NCBI GenBank assembly: GCA_934454405.1
Contig: CAKSFN010000013.1
Coordinates: forward strand, 1-64,000
From: an uncultured Eubacteriales bacterium
GTDB taxonomy: Bacteria; Bacillota; Clostridia; Oscillospirales; UBA644
Reading direction: 5' to 3'
DNA length: 64,000 nucleotides
Shown in pieces: positions 1 to 6,928 of the stretch. A program made the position numbers and the translations under genes. Each line of letters begins with the position of its first letter. Positions within the stretch are counted from its first letter, which is position 1. The notes under the pieces are model-generated. The model worked only from the letters and a program-made list of their open reading frames with translations. It was not told the DNA's origin and did no database searches.

Positions 1-76
1 CACAGTAAAAGAATTCTTTCCATTGATCGGCAAGCGTCCCGCCGAGGGCGCCTATGCCGGCCTTAATAAGTCCCAT
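1..76 (-). CDS. SPFH/band 7 domain protein, N-terminal fragment
   Basis: Only the first 25 codons are inside the window; the gene continues beyond position 1. The start ATG at 76-74 follows an AGGAGAAG ribosome binding site. The N-terminus begins MGLIKAGIGALGG and continues to TLADQWKEFFYC, the highly conserved opening of the SPFH-domain 'virion core protein'-like family of Firmicutes, which often carries a C-terminal zinc ribbon. The family call rests on this opening motif alone. Its role is poorly defined; SPFH proteins usually assemble on membranes. Confidence 0.6.
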   Translation of the reverse strand, partial: MGLIKAGIGALGGTLADQWKEFFYC

Positions 77-134
77 AGTGTTCTTCTCCTTTTGTATATG
101 ATGTTTTTAATATATTTATATGGTAACTTCTTTA

Positions 135-163
135 ATTATAACAGGTTTTTTGTTTTTTTGCAA
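135..163 (-). promoter_or_regulatory. Sigma-A-type promoter for the SPFH gene
   Basis: On the minus strand TTGCAA and TATAAT are separated by 17 bases, about 60 bases upstream of the SPFH start codon. It is divergent from the promoter of the neighbouring phosphatase gene. Confidence 0.6.
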
Positions 164-193
164 TACCTTCGGACAAAAATCGTGCTTTCGCCG

Positions 194-222
194 TTGACAT
201 TCTGTGTTTTGAGTGGTATCAT
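194..222 (+). promoter_or_regulatory. Sigma-A-type promoter for the histidine phosphatase gene
   Basis: TTGACA (194-199), 17 bases, TATCAT (217-222), ending 30 bases before the ATG at 253. The -35 is consensus and the -10 near consensus. Confidence 0.65.
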
Positions 223-252
223 TATCGTATCAGGGCAAGGAGCGAAAGAAAA

Positions 253-912
253 ATGAGCGAAAAAGAGAAAACGACGAGAATTCTTATAGTCCGTCACGGG
301 CAAAGCGTCGGAAACCTGACGAGAAGATTTCTCGGCAGAACCGATCTCGATCTGACCGAAACGGGAAGGGAGCAGGCAAGGCTGACGGGGGAATTTCTGA
401 AAAACGAGCGCATCGATCGGGCATATTCAAGCCCTCTGCGCCGCGCGGTTGAAACCTGCCGGGAAATAGCCGCCTTTCACAAGGGGCTCGAGATCGGGAC
501 AGAACCGAGAATCGCCGAAATATACGCGGGGAAATGGGAAAATATGCCTTTTTCCGAAATTGAGGAAAAGTACGGAGACGATTTCCGCATTTGGAAAGAA
601 GACATAGGAAACGCCGTCTGCACGGGCGGCGAAAGTCTGAAAAGCGTCTATAAAAGAGTTTCCGCGGCGCTTGAGGACATCGTTCGCAAAAACGCGGGCA
701 AAACGGTTCTGCTGACGTCTCACGGCGCGGCGATACGCTCAATGACAACGTTTATCGCGGGGCTTCCCGTTGAAAGGATGAAAGAAATCGATTGGGCTTC
801 AAACGCTTCCGTAACGTTCGCGTATCACGACGAAAACGGTTTTCACCTTGAAAAGTCCGGATACGACGAGCATATCGGAGACCTGCGTTCATCGCTTCCG
901 AAAAGCGTCTGA
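253..912 (+). CDS. Histidine phosphatase family protein (phosphoglycerate mutase-like)
   Basis: A 219-residue branch-1 histidine phosphatase. The RHGQ signature is at residues 14-17, with H15 as the expected phospho-acceptor; SSPLRRAVET near residue 60 and TSHG with H157 supply the other conserved phosphate-pocket residues. The length matches the small PhoE/CobC-type phosphatases. The substrate cannot be read from sequence: sugar phosphates, cobalamin or folate intermediates are all possible, and no cobalamin gene is nearby. The start is preceded by AAGGAGCGAAAG. It is monocistronic, lying between divergent SPFH and downstream hpt, each with its own promoter. Confidence 0.85.
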   Translation: MSEKEKTTRILIVRHGQSVGNLTRRFLGRTDLDLTETGREQARLTGEFLKNERIDRAYSSPLRRAVETCREIAAFHKGLEIGTEPRIAEIYAGKWENMPFSEIEEKYGDDFRIWKEDIGNAVCTGGESLKSVYKRVSAALEDIVRKNAGKTVLLTSHGAAIRSMTTFIAGLPVERMKEIDWASNASVTFAYHDENGFHLEKSGYDEHIGDLRSSLPKSV

Positions 913-966
913 GCGTTGCATTTCTTTCCGCGCTTGTAATAAATGTTTGAAAATCGCGAACGGGGC

Positions 967-995
967 TTGAAAATAAAAACGCTCTGTGCTATAAT
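967..995 (+). promoter_or_regulatory. Sigma-A-type promoter for hpt
   Basis: TTGAAA (967-972), 17-base spacer, TATAAT (990-995), 38 bases before the hpt ATG. Confidence 0.7.
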
Positions 996-1032
996 GTTTT
1001 TCAGGAGATAAATCTCGGGGGGATAAGGAAAG

Positions 1033-1581
1033 ATGATAAACGAAATCGAAAAGGTACTTATAGATACGGAGGAGCTTAATGAGATCGTTTCGCGCATCGC
1101 GCACGAAATAGACATCGACTATGCAGGCGACGACCGAAAGCTTGTTCTTGTTTGCATACTCAAAGGCTCCGTCGTTTTTATGGGCGACCTTATGAAAAAG
1201 CTGACGATACCCGTTGAAATTGATTTTATGCGCGTTTCCTCTTACGGAGGAGAGACCGTTTCTTCCGGCAACGTCAACATAATTCTCGACCTGATGAGGG
1301 AAGACCTCTCAAAATGCGACCTGATAATTATCGAAGACATCATAGACAGCGGCAGAACGCTTTCTTATCTGATAGACTATCTGAAGCTTAAAGGCGCGCG
1401 TTCAGTTAAAACCTGCACGCTTCTTGACAAGCCGTCGCGCAGAGTTGTTGATTTCACCCCCGATTACACGGGCAAGATAATCCCCGACGAGTTTGTTGTG
1501 GGCTACGGGCTTGATTATGATGAAAAATTCCGCGCGCTTCCCTACATCGGAGTTTTGAAGCCCGAGGTTTACCGCAAATAA
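1033..1581 (+). CDS. hpt: Hypoxanthine phosphoribosyltransferase
   Basis: This 182-residue protein is the usual length for Hpt/HprT, the purine salvage enzyme that makes IMP or GMP from hypoxanthine or guanine plus PRPP. The PRPP-binding loop DLIIIEDIIDSGRTLSYL sits at about residues 97-114. The LVCILKGSVVFMGDL block and the C-terminal DEFVVGYGLDYDEKFR stretch are typical of the family. The start is supported by a GGGGGGATAAGGAAAG leader. It has its own promoter and a strong downstream terminator, so it is probably monocistronic. In many Firmicutes hpt lies between tilS and ftsH; here it does not. Confidence 0.95.
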   Translation: MINEIEKVLIDTEELNEIVSRIAHEIDIDYAGDDRKLVLVCILKGSVVFMGDLMKKLTIPVEIDFMRVSSYGGETVSSGNVNIILDLMREDLSKCDLIIIEDIIDSGRTLSYLIDYLKLKGARSVKTCTLLDKPSRRVVDFTPDYTGKIIPDEFVVGYGLDYDEKFRALPYIGVLKPEVYRK

Positions 1582-1613
1582 ACAGACAAAACCAAAGCAA
1601 AAAATAAAAATAT

Positions 1614-1656
1614 CCCGACAATGCGGCAAAACACATTGTCGGGCTTGATTTTTGTC
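1614..1656. terminator. Bidirectional terminator between hpt and the convergent aminotransferase
   Basis: A perfect 10-bp stem (CCCGACAATG / CATTGTCGGG, 1614-1623 with 1634-1643) is flanked by T-rich tracts on both sides, between two convergent genes. Confidence 0.8.
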
Positions 1657-1670
1657 TTTTTTTCCGAAAA

Positions 1671-2882
1671 TCAATACTGCGAATAATCGGAAAGAAAATC
1701 TCCGAGCCTTGCGCACGCCTCGCGCAGAACTTCCTTTTCCGGCAGATAAACGATGCGGAAATACCCCGGTTCGGGCATATTGAAGCCCGTTCCGTGAGAG
1801 ATGAGAACATATTTCTTTTTAAGCAGATCCATGGCGAATTTCTCGTCGTCGTTAATATGGATCTTCTGCGTGTCTATCTTCGGGAAGATGTAGAAAGCCG
1901 CGTCCGGTTTAACAACGCTTATGCCGTCTATTGCCGAAAGTTCGTTGTAAATAACTTCACGCTGTTCGAAAAGTCTTCCGCCGGGAAGCAGCAGCTCGTC
2001 CGCGCTCTGAATACCTCCGAGCGCGGTCTGGATTATGGACTGCGCCGGAACGTTGGAGCAAAGACGCATGGAAGAAAGCAGGTTCACGCCCTGAATATAG
2101 CTCTTCGCGTTTTGCTTCGGGCCGCTGAAACACATCCAGCCGCAGCGGAAGCCCGCCATACGGTGGGATTTTGAAAGTCCGTTTATGTTAACGCAGAAAA
2201 GGTCGGGCGCGACGGACGCAAGCGCGATGTGCTTTTTGCCGTCGAAAACAAGACGGTCGTATATCTCGTCCGCAAAAAGCACAAGGTCATGTCTGCGGGC
2301 GATATCCGCGATGCCTTCGAGCACTTCCTTCGGATAAAGAACGCCGGTCGGGTTGTTCGGGTTGATAACAACGATACCTTTTGTTTTCGGCGTTATCTTG
2401 CGCTCCATATCTTCGAGATCGGGAAACCAGTTGCTCTTCTCGTCGCACATATAATGCACGGGAGTGCCGCCGGCAAGACTGACGGAAGCCGTCCAAAGCG
2501 GGTAGTCGGGCGCGGGAACGAGAATTTCGTCGCCGTGATTGAGCATTGCCTGAAGCGAAAGCGTTATCATTTCGCTGCAACCGTTGCCCGTGTATATATC
2601 GTTGACATCCACGTTGGGGATTTTTTTGAGCTGGCAATACTGCATTATGGCTTTTCTCGCCGAAAAAATACCTTTTGACTCGGAATATCCCTCGCAGTCG
2701 TGCAGGTTCATCTGCATATCGCGGATTATTTCTTCGGGAGTTGTAAATCCGAACGGAGCGGGGTTGCCTATATTGAGTTTGAGAACTTTGGCGCCGTCGG
2801 CTATCATTCGGTTCGCCTCGTCAAGCACGGGGCCTCTGATTTCGTAACGGACATTGTCCAGCCTCGAAGATTTTTCTATCAT
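1671..2882 (-). CDS. Pyridoxal phosphate-dependent aminotransferase, AlaA-like
   Basis: A 403-residue class I/II aminotransferase of fold type I. Markers are the N-terminal VRYEIRGPVLDEA block typical of alanine/AlaA-type enzymes, NPNNPTG, the DEIYDRL block and the PLP-binding lysine in GLSKSHRMAGFR near residue 238. AlaA-type enzymes interconvert alanine and pyruvate with glutamate/2-oxoglutarate, but the exact substrate is inferred. It lies 8 bases downstream of the aspartate kinase gene on the same strand and is probably co-transcribed with it. That context also allows a role in aspartate-family amino acid metabolism. Confidence 0.85.
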   Translation of the reverse strand: MIEKSSRLDNVRYEIRGPVLDEANRMIADGAKVLKLNIGNPAPFGFTTPEEIIRDMQMNLHDCEGYSESKGIFSARKAIMQYCQLKKIPNVDVNDIYTGNGCSEMITLSLQAMLNHGDEILVPAPDYPLWTASVSLAGGTPVHYMCDEKSNWFPDLEDMERKITPKTKGIVVINPNNPTGVLYPKEVLEGIADIARRHDLVLFADEIYDRLVFDGKKHIALASVAPDLFCVNINGLSKSHRMAGFRCGWMCFSGPKQNAKSYIQGVNLLSSMRLCSNVPAQSIIQTALGGIQSADELLLPGGRLFEQREVIYNELSAIDGISVVKPDAAFYIFPKIDTQKIHINDDEKFAMDLLKKKYVLISHGTGFNMPEPGYFRIVYLPEKEVLREACARLGDFLSDYSQY

Positions 2883-2890
2883 AATAGGTC

Positions 2891-4210
2891 TTACCCCCTG
2901 ACAAATTCTGAATAGATCGCGCGTATCGCGGTATAAAGATTATCCGCATCGACGCCGACGATTATGTTAAGCTCGCTCGAACCCTGATCTATCATTCTGA
3001 CGTTGATATGCTGTTTTGCAAGCGCGGAGAAGACGCGCACGGCGGTACCTGCGGCGTTTACCATGCCGCGACCCACAACAGCCACAAGCGCGATTTCATC
3101 GTGGACCTTAATCGTATCGGGACGAAGCCTGTCGCGGAGCGCTTTCAGAACGACTTCGCGTTTTTCGCCCTCGAAATCGGCGGTGTTAACAATGACGGAC
3201 ATCGTGTCTATACCGGACGGAAGATGCTCAAAGCCGATACCGTGTTCCGCAAGGATTTCAAGAACGACCTTGCCGAAGCCTATCTGGTTGTTCATCATTT
3301 CTTTTTCGATATATATTGCGGTCAGGCCTTTTTTGCCGGCTATGCCGGTTATAACGTGAAGCGGCTTTTCGTTGGTGAACGCCTTTATCCAGGTGCCCTC
3401 TTCTTCGGGGGCGTTGGTGTTGCGGATATTTATGGGAATGCCTGCAATACGGACGGGGAAAATCGCGTCCTCATGAAGCACGGAGGCGCCCATATACGAA
3501 AGCTCGCGCAGCTCGCGGTAGGTTATCGTTTCTATCTTGCACGGGTCTTTCACACAGCGCGGATCAGCCATAAGCATACCCGAAACGTCCGTCCAGTTCT
3601 CATAAACGTCGGAACGGGACGCGCGCGCGAGAATGGAGCCCGTCACATCGGAACCGCCGCGTGAAAAGGTCTTTATCTCCCCGTTCGGAAGCGAACCGTA
3701 AAAGCCGGGAAGCACGGCGCGTTCATGCGCAGTCAGTTTTTTCGCAAGTGCGACATTGGTCTTTTCCGCGTCGAAAAAGCCTTTATCGTCAAAGAAAATG
3801 CACTCTGCGGTATCAATAAAATCATATCCGAGATATGCCGCCATAACTTTTGCGTTCAGAAATTCGCCCCTCGACGCAAGATAATCGCGGGTCGCGGTCT
3901 TTTCCGCAACACGTTTGCCTATCTCTCCGAGGTCGGCGTCAAGCGTCATATCAAGTCCGAGCCCTTTTATAATGGCGGCAAAGCGTTCCGAGACCGCGCG
4001 AAGAAGAGCGTTCGGGTCTTCTCCCGTTTTTTCGGTCTGAGACAGCGCGATAAGCATATCCGTGACCTTTTCATCGTCGGCATGCCTTTTGCCCGGCGCG
4101 GAGGCAACCGCATATCTGCGGCAGGGGTCGGCTTTGACTATCGCCGCGGCTTTTCTGAAATGCTCGGCGTCCGCCAATGAACTTCCGCCGAATTTGACTG
4201 TTTTTAACAT
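2891..4210 (-). CDS. lysC: Aspartate kinase
   Basis: This 439-residue monofunctional aspartokinase phosphorylates aspartate, the first step towards lysine, threonine and methionine. The N-terminus carries the kinase signature KFGGSSLAD (residues 6-14). FSRGGSDVTGS and the DVSGMLMADPR block are the substrate and ATP regions. The C-terminal ~140 residues form tandem ACT domains ending in IDQGSSELNIIVGV, which are normally the feedback-inhibitor sites. The length matches the class without a separate beta subunit. It is the first gene of a two-gene operon with the aminotransferase. No lysine riboswitch is visible in the short leader. The gene symbol is chosen by function; the isozyme class is not certain. 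Confidence 0.92.
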   Translation of the reverse strand: MLKTVKFGGSSLADAEHFRKAAAIVKADPCRRYAVASAPGKRHADDEKVTDMLIALSQTEKTGEDPNALLRAVSERFAAIIKGLGLDMTLDADLGEIGKRVAEKTATRDYLASRGEFLNAKVMAAYLGYDFIDTAECIFFDDKGFFDAEKTNVALAKKLTAHERAVLPGFYGSLPNGEIKTFSRGGSDVTGSILARASRSDVYENWTDVSGMLMADPRCVKDPCKIETITYRELRELSYMGASVLHEDAIFPVRIAGIPINIRNTNAPEEEGTWIKAFTNEKPLHVITGIAGKKGLTAIYIEKEMMNNQIGFGKVVLEILAEHGIGFEHLPSGIDTMSVIVNTADFEGEKREVVLKALRDRLRPDTIKVHDEIALVAVVGRGMVNAAGTAVRVFSALAKQHINVRMIDQGSSELNIIVGVDADNLYTAIRAIYSEFVRG

Positions 4211-4318
4211 AATATATCTCCTGACAACGCGGCTTTTTCGCGGCGTTTTCCTTTCCGCATTGTCGCAAGCCGAAAATCTCCTGTTTTCGACAGCCCTTTT
4301 ATATGCGGATTATTTTTT

Positions 4319-4347
4319 ATTTTAGCACAGTTATTTTAATAATGCAA
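4319..4347 (-). promoter_or_regulatory. Promoter of the aspartate kinase operon
   Basis: On the minus strand TTGCAT is followed after 17 bases by TAAAAT, with a TG extension before the -10. The leader (about 105 bases) contains a GC-rich hairpin (AACGCCGCG/CGCGGCGTT-like, about 4225-4246) close to the ribosome binding site. Confidence 0.6.
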
Positions 4348-4366
4348 CATATATCCGCAAAATTTT

Positions 4367-5090
4367 TCAAAATAGGCATAATTTTAAGATTCGGCTTCGC
4401 CCGTCAAACAGTCTTATCTTTCGCGGTACCTGCCCTTGCTCTTTTCTCTGCGCCTGCAAGTCCCGAATTGTTTCAAGACGTTTCTTGAATACGTCGAGGG
4501 CGTATACTTCGCCTTGCGTCAGGTCGTCTATCCGCACATCTTCGGCGGCAAGTTCAAGAACTCTGCGGTCGGTCAGAGTATCTGTTCTCTGCTGATATTG
4601 AATTTCTCCATCAATATCTTCTCCGCTATTGCTTCTTTCTCTTCCGGGGTTTTCCCTCTCATAGGACGGACTATCTTCGCAATCATATCGTATGGTATAT
4701 TCTGGTCCATACACGTCTCCAATAAAGTCCCACGCATCTTGAAGTCTTGACTGTATACCCTGCGCATTTATTAAACACTCCTTTGCCAATTCCATATTTG
4801 TTTCACTTGTATCGTTAAATACAAAAATCGTTTTAACAGTCGGTCTTCTGTAATCGGCATTTACTACCATAAGTTTATTGCCTGATTCTACAAAATGATC
4901 GCCGTAAACGGTCTTCGGATAACTGTTATATCCGCGCTTCTGAATATCCGCAATCGCCTGCCAAACAACTCTTGCGTCCGACTTCGTTATAATGCCTTCT
5001 TCTATTCCCCAATGTACACCGTCGGTGGAATAATCATCTTCGAGATACTTTCTCGACTGATACTGTACGTCATTTTCGTCATTCAGCCGT
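4367..5090 (-). pseudogene. Fragment of a phage-type large polyprotein, carrying an inserted small-ORF cassette
   Basis: One minus-strand frame reads like the C-terminal part of the large MuF-type or relaxase-type polyproteins of clostridial phages and conjugative elements. Its landmarks are DVQYQSRKYLEDD, a compact domain containing GIITKSDARVVWQAIADI and VVNADYRRPTVKTIFVF, then the hallmark QYQQRTDTLTDRRVLELA followed by a charged helical stretch. The frame has no credible start and merges into unrelated sequence near 4400, so it is a remnant. The 64-codon ORF at 4573-4767 lies entirely inside this frame without breaking it, between LINAQG and the QYQQRTD motif. The family assignment is from memory of such polyproteins and is not confirmed. 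Confidence 0.5.
4573..4767 (-). CDS. Small cassette protein, family A, copy 1 (unknown function)
   Basis: A 64-residue ORF with an AAAGGAG ribosome binding site 8 bases before ATG. It shares MRR-Y--DFKMRG, then DMIAKIVRPMRGKT-EEKE-IAE, with a second copy at 5724-5921. Over the conserved core, most single-base differences between the copies are silent third-position changes in this frame (V, G, T, E, K and E codons), while they alter residues in the overlapping polyprotein frame. That argues that this small protein is the selected product. It is predicted helical and charged, with no signal or membrane segment. No function is recognised. Confidence 0.6.
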   Translation of the reverse strand: MRRVYSQDFKMRGTLLETCMDQNIPYDMIAKIVRPMRGKTPEEKEAIAEKILMEKFNISREQIL

Positions 5091-5304
5091 ACTTGGCTTC
5101 CAACTCCGCCTCTATCGACAGTTCCTCCACCTCTTCCGGTGTCGCTTCGTAATTCCTCTCCGAGAGTTTGTCCAGGAACAACATCAATTTCTCCTCGGTA
5201 TCCATTGCTGTCATTATTTCCAAACATTCCTCTTTCGGAACTTTCATCTCTATCAGCATTGCGCCCAACAATGCTCTCCGCCTCTTTGTAACTTTCTTCG
5301 ACAT
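5083..5304 (-). CDS. Small cassette protein, family B, copy 1 (unknown function)
   Basis: A 73-residue acidic, helical ORF beginning MSKKVTKRRRALLGAM, preceded by AAAGGATAAAGG. Its last 26 residues (LSERNYEATPEEV--LSIEAELEAKYG) are almost identical to those of the copy at 5423-5644, while the N-terminal half has diverged. It is followed immediately by the polyprotein fragment (DVQYQSRKY). A second frame is open across it, but the ribosome binding site and conserved C-terminus favour this one. No family was recognised. Confidence 0.6.
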   Translation of the reverse strand: MSKKVTKRRRALLGAMLIEMKVPKEECLEIMTAMDTEEKLMLFLDKLSERNYEATPEEVEELSIEAELEAKYG

Positions 5305-5310
5305 CGTCCT

Positions 5311-5417
5311 TTATCCTTTCATTATATTGCCTATACGACAACTCTACGCGCCGTCGGAGACAACTCAAAAACTCTGCGGTCTGTCAGGGTGTCGGTTCGC
5401 TGTTGGTATTGTTCGTC
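5311..5417. repeat. 107-bp direct repeat encoding QYQQRTD..SPTARRV, copy 1
   Basis: About 107 bases are repeated at 5651-5757 with roughly 90% identity. On the minus strand the segment encodes QYQQRTDTLTDRRVFELSPTARRVV followed by a stop and the ribosome binding site of the next cassette ORF. A diverged third copy of the first half is at about 4555-4610. It acts as the linker that joins successive small-ORF cassettes. Confidence 0.75.
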
Positions 5418-5422
5418 GTCGT

Positions 5423-5644
5423 TCAGCCGTACTTGGCTTCCAGCTCCGCCTCTATCGACAGTTGATACACTTCTTCCGGTGTCGCTTCGTAATTCCTCTC
5501 CGACAGTCTGTCTATAAACAGATCCACTTTCTGTTGCGTATCTATCGCCGTCAGAATTTCTAATCTCTGTTGCTTCTGAACTCCGAACGATATTAGGAGT
5601 TTCGCCAATTTCACCCGTTGCTCGTCTGTTAATTTCTGTTGCAT
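5423..5644 (-). CDS. Small cassette protein, family B, copy 2 (unknown function)
   Basis: A 73-residue ORF starting MQQKLTDEQRVKLAKLL, preceded by AAGGAAAGG on the minus strand. The C-terminal 26 residues match family B copy 1. Silent differences in the shared part (CTC/CTG, GAG/GAA, TTG/CTG) support translation in this frame. It sits between two copies of the 107-bp repeat. Confidence 0.6.
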   Translation of the reverse strand: MQQKLTDEQRVKLAKLLISFGVQKQQRLEILTAIDTQQKVDLFIDRLSERNYEATPEEVYQLSIEAELEAKYG

Positions 5645-5650
5645 TGTCTT

Positions 5651-5757
5651 TTTTCCTTTCCTTATATTGCTTATATGACAACTCTACGCGCCGTCGGAGA
5701 CAACTCAAAAGTTCTGCGGTCGGTCAGGGCGTCGGTTCGCTGTTGGTATTGTTCGTC
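5651..5757. repeat. 107-bp direct repeat encoding QYQQRTD..SPTARRV, copy 2
   Basis: Second copy of the linker repeat, offset by 340 bases from the first. It follows the 3' end of the family A ORF at 5724-5921 and carries the ribosome binding site for the family B ORF at 5423-5644. Confidence 0.75.
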
Positions 5758-5921
5758 AGTTCCTGAATTATTTGTTCCGCTATCTGTTCCTTTTCTTCTT
5801 GTGTTTTTCCTCTCATAGGACGAACTATCTTCGCAATCATATCGAGTGGCATATTCCTTTCCGTAAAAATCTCTGATAGTCTCCCACGCATCTTGAAGTC
5901 TTCCGTGTACTCCCTCCGCAT
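5724..5921 (-). CDS. Small cassette protein, family A, copy 2 (unknown function)
   Basis: A 65-residue ORF starting MRREYTEDFKMRG with a GGAGG ribosome binding site 9 bases before ATG. It is homologous to the ORF at 4573-4767. As in that copy, an overlapping minus-strand frame stays open (RLQDAWETIRDFYG...) and joins the QYQQRTD motif downstream. The same arrangement in two separate loci indicates that cassette and flanking polyprotein sequence were duplicated or inserted as a unit. Confidence 0.6.
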   Translation of the reverse strand: MRREYTEDFKMRGRLSEIFTERNMPLDMIAKIVRPMRGKTQEEKEQIAEQIIQELTNNTNSEPTP

Positions 5922-5951
5922 TTGTCAAGTCCTCCGTTTCAATGCTTTTTT

Positions 5952-6402
5952 CACTTGTGTCTTTTGATTCAGGGCGCGCCGCAATAACCTTGTTCTTTTT
6001 TTGATATCAAGAGACTTCTTTCGGCTTCGGCTACGCAGCCTCCGTCGGTTCTTCCTCCGTCACTTATCCCGACATCTCGTCGTATATCTCCGACCTCGCC
6101 ATTTCCTCCGCTCCCGCGAGCCCTATTTGCGGCGTCAGTTCCGTCACCAAGTCGCTCAGGCGTTCTCCCTCGCTTATCAGCAGCGGCAGCAGCGTCCCCT
6201 CGTCCGCCATTTCCTTGTACATCTTCTTTTTGAACTTCCTCCAATAATCGTGAAGTTCCCTGCCCATCGGTGTCAGATGTTGATACTGTTCCACCGTTAT
6301 CCGTCCGTACGGCTTCTCCGCTGCCTTCCTGTCCTTGAATTCCCAAGTTTCTTCTGCCATTTGTTGTTACCTCCTTAATCGAAAAACTTTTCATATTTAC
6401 AA
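5952..6402. repeat. ~450-bp direct repeat carrying the family C ORF, copy 1
   Basis: About 450 bases repeated at 6489-6928 with roughly 88-90% identity. It runs from CACTTGTGTCTTTTGA and the GGGCGCGCC site to AAAACTTTTCATATTTACA. The repeat includes the whole ORF at 6064-6360, its ribosome binding site and about 110 bases of shared 3' sequence that reads SKKNKVI-ARPESKDTS in the polyprotein-like frame. Confidence 0.85.
6064..6360 (-). CDS. Small cassette protein, family C, copy 1 (TnpV-like, tentative)
   Basis: A 98-residue ORF with AAGGAGG 8 bases before its ATG. It is helical and charged, with YGRITVEQYQHLTPMG, HDYW-KFKKKMYKEMADEGTLLPLL and ERLSDLVTELTPQIGLAGAEEMA. The spacing of Y/L/G/L positions resembles TnpV, a small protein of unknown function found in clostridial transposons such as Tn4451. 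That resemblance is weak and from memory. Compared with the copy at 6600-6884, nearly all differences are silent third-base changes in this frame, so it is or was recently under selection. Confidence 0.6.
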   Translation of the reverse strand: MAEETWEFKDRKAAEKPYGRITVEQYQHLTPMGRELHDYWRKFKKKMYKEMADEGTLLPLLISEGERLSDLVTELTPQIGLAGAEEMARSEIYDEMSG

Positions 6403-6429
6403 CGTCGTGACTGCCTGTCTTTTTTCGTC

Positions 6430-6458
6430 TTGACATCTTTCACCGTTTGTGATATACT
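6430..6458 (+). promoter_or_regulatory. Consensus promoter on the strand opposite the cassette ORFs
   Basis: TTGACA (6430-6435), exactly 17 bases, TATACT (6453-6458), in the unique sequence between the two 450-bp repeats. It points away from the cassette ORFs' sense direction and would produce RNA antisense to the family C ORF at 6600-6884. A GGGAG followed by an 8-codon ORF (6478-6504) lies just downstream. Confidence 0.5.
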
Positions 6459-6488
6459 GTTATCGGACAAGGGAGAATGTGGAAAAGC

Positions 6489-6928
6489 ACTTGTGTCTTT
6501 TGACTCAGGGCGCGCCACAATAACCTTGTTCTTTTTTTGATATCAAGAGACTTCTTTCGGCTTCGGCTACGCCGCCTCCGTCGGTTCTTCCTCCGTCACT
6601 TATCCCGACATCTCGTCGTATATCTCCGACCTCGCCATTTCCTCCGCTCCCGCGAGACCTATCTGCGGCGTCAGTTCCGTTACCAAGTCGCTCAAGCGTT
6701 CTCCCTCGCTTATCAGCAGAGGCAGAAGCGTTCCCTCGTCCGCCATTTCCTTGTACATCTTCTTTTTGAACTTCATCCAGTAATCGTGCAGTTCCTTGCC
6801 CATCGGTGTCAGCAGGGAGTATTGCTCCACCGTTATCCGTCCGTACGGTTTCTCCGCCGCTTCTCTGTCCGCCATTCTTTTCATTTGATATTACCTCCTT
6901 AATCGGAAAACTTTTCATATTTACACCG
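6489..6928. repeat. ~440-bp direct repeat carrying the family C ORF, copy 2
   Basis: Second copy of the family C cassette unit, same orientation as the one at 5952-6402. The sequence between copies (about 6403-6488) is unique. Confidence 0.85.
6600..6884 (-). CDS. Small cassette protein, family C, copy 2 (TnpV-like, tentative)
   Basis: A 94-residue paralogue of the ORF at 6064-6360, with an AAGGAGG-type ribosome binding site. The N-terminus is 4 residues shorter; the remainder is about 90% identical, with silent changes at G, Q, V, L, T and P codons. It is the most upstream recognisable ORF of the island on the minus strand. A TATAAT at about 7065-7070 on that strand lies upstream, without a clear -35. 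Confidence 0.6.
   Translation of the reverse strand: MKRMADREAAEKPYGRITVEQYSLLTPMGKELHDYWMKFKKKMYKEMADEGTLLPLLISEGERLSDLVTELTPQIGLAGAEEMARSEIYDEMSG

Noticed and set aside
4211..4318. Lysine riboswitch upstream of aspartate kinase
   Set aside because: The leader is only about 105 bases and shows none of the conserved L-box core; only a simple GC hairpin is present.
5969..6436. Long second minus-strand frame across the family C cassette (about 155 codons), repeated at 6505-6918
   Set aside because: Rich in G, R, D and S from frame-shifted codons and without a good ribosome binding site. The pattern of silent changes supports the 98-aa frame instead, although the openness of this frame is noted in the findings.
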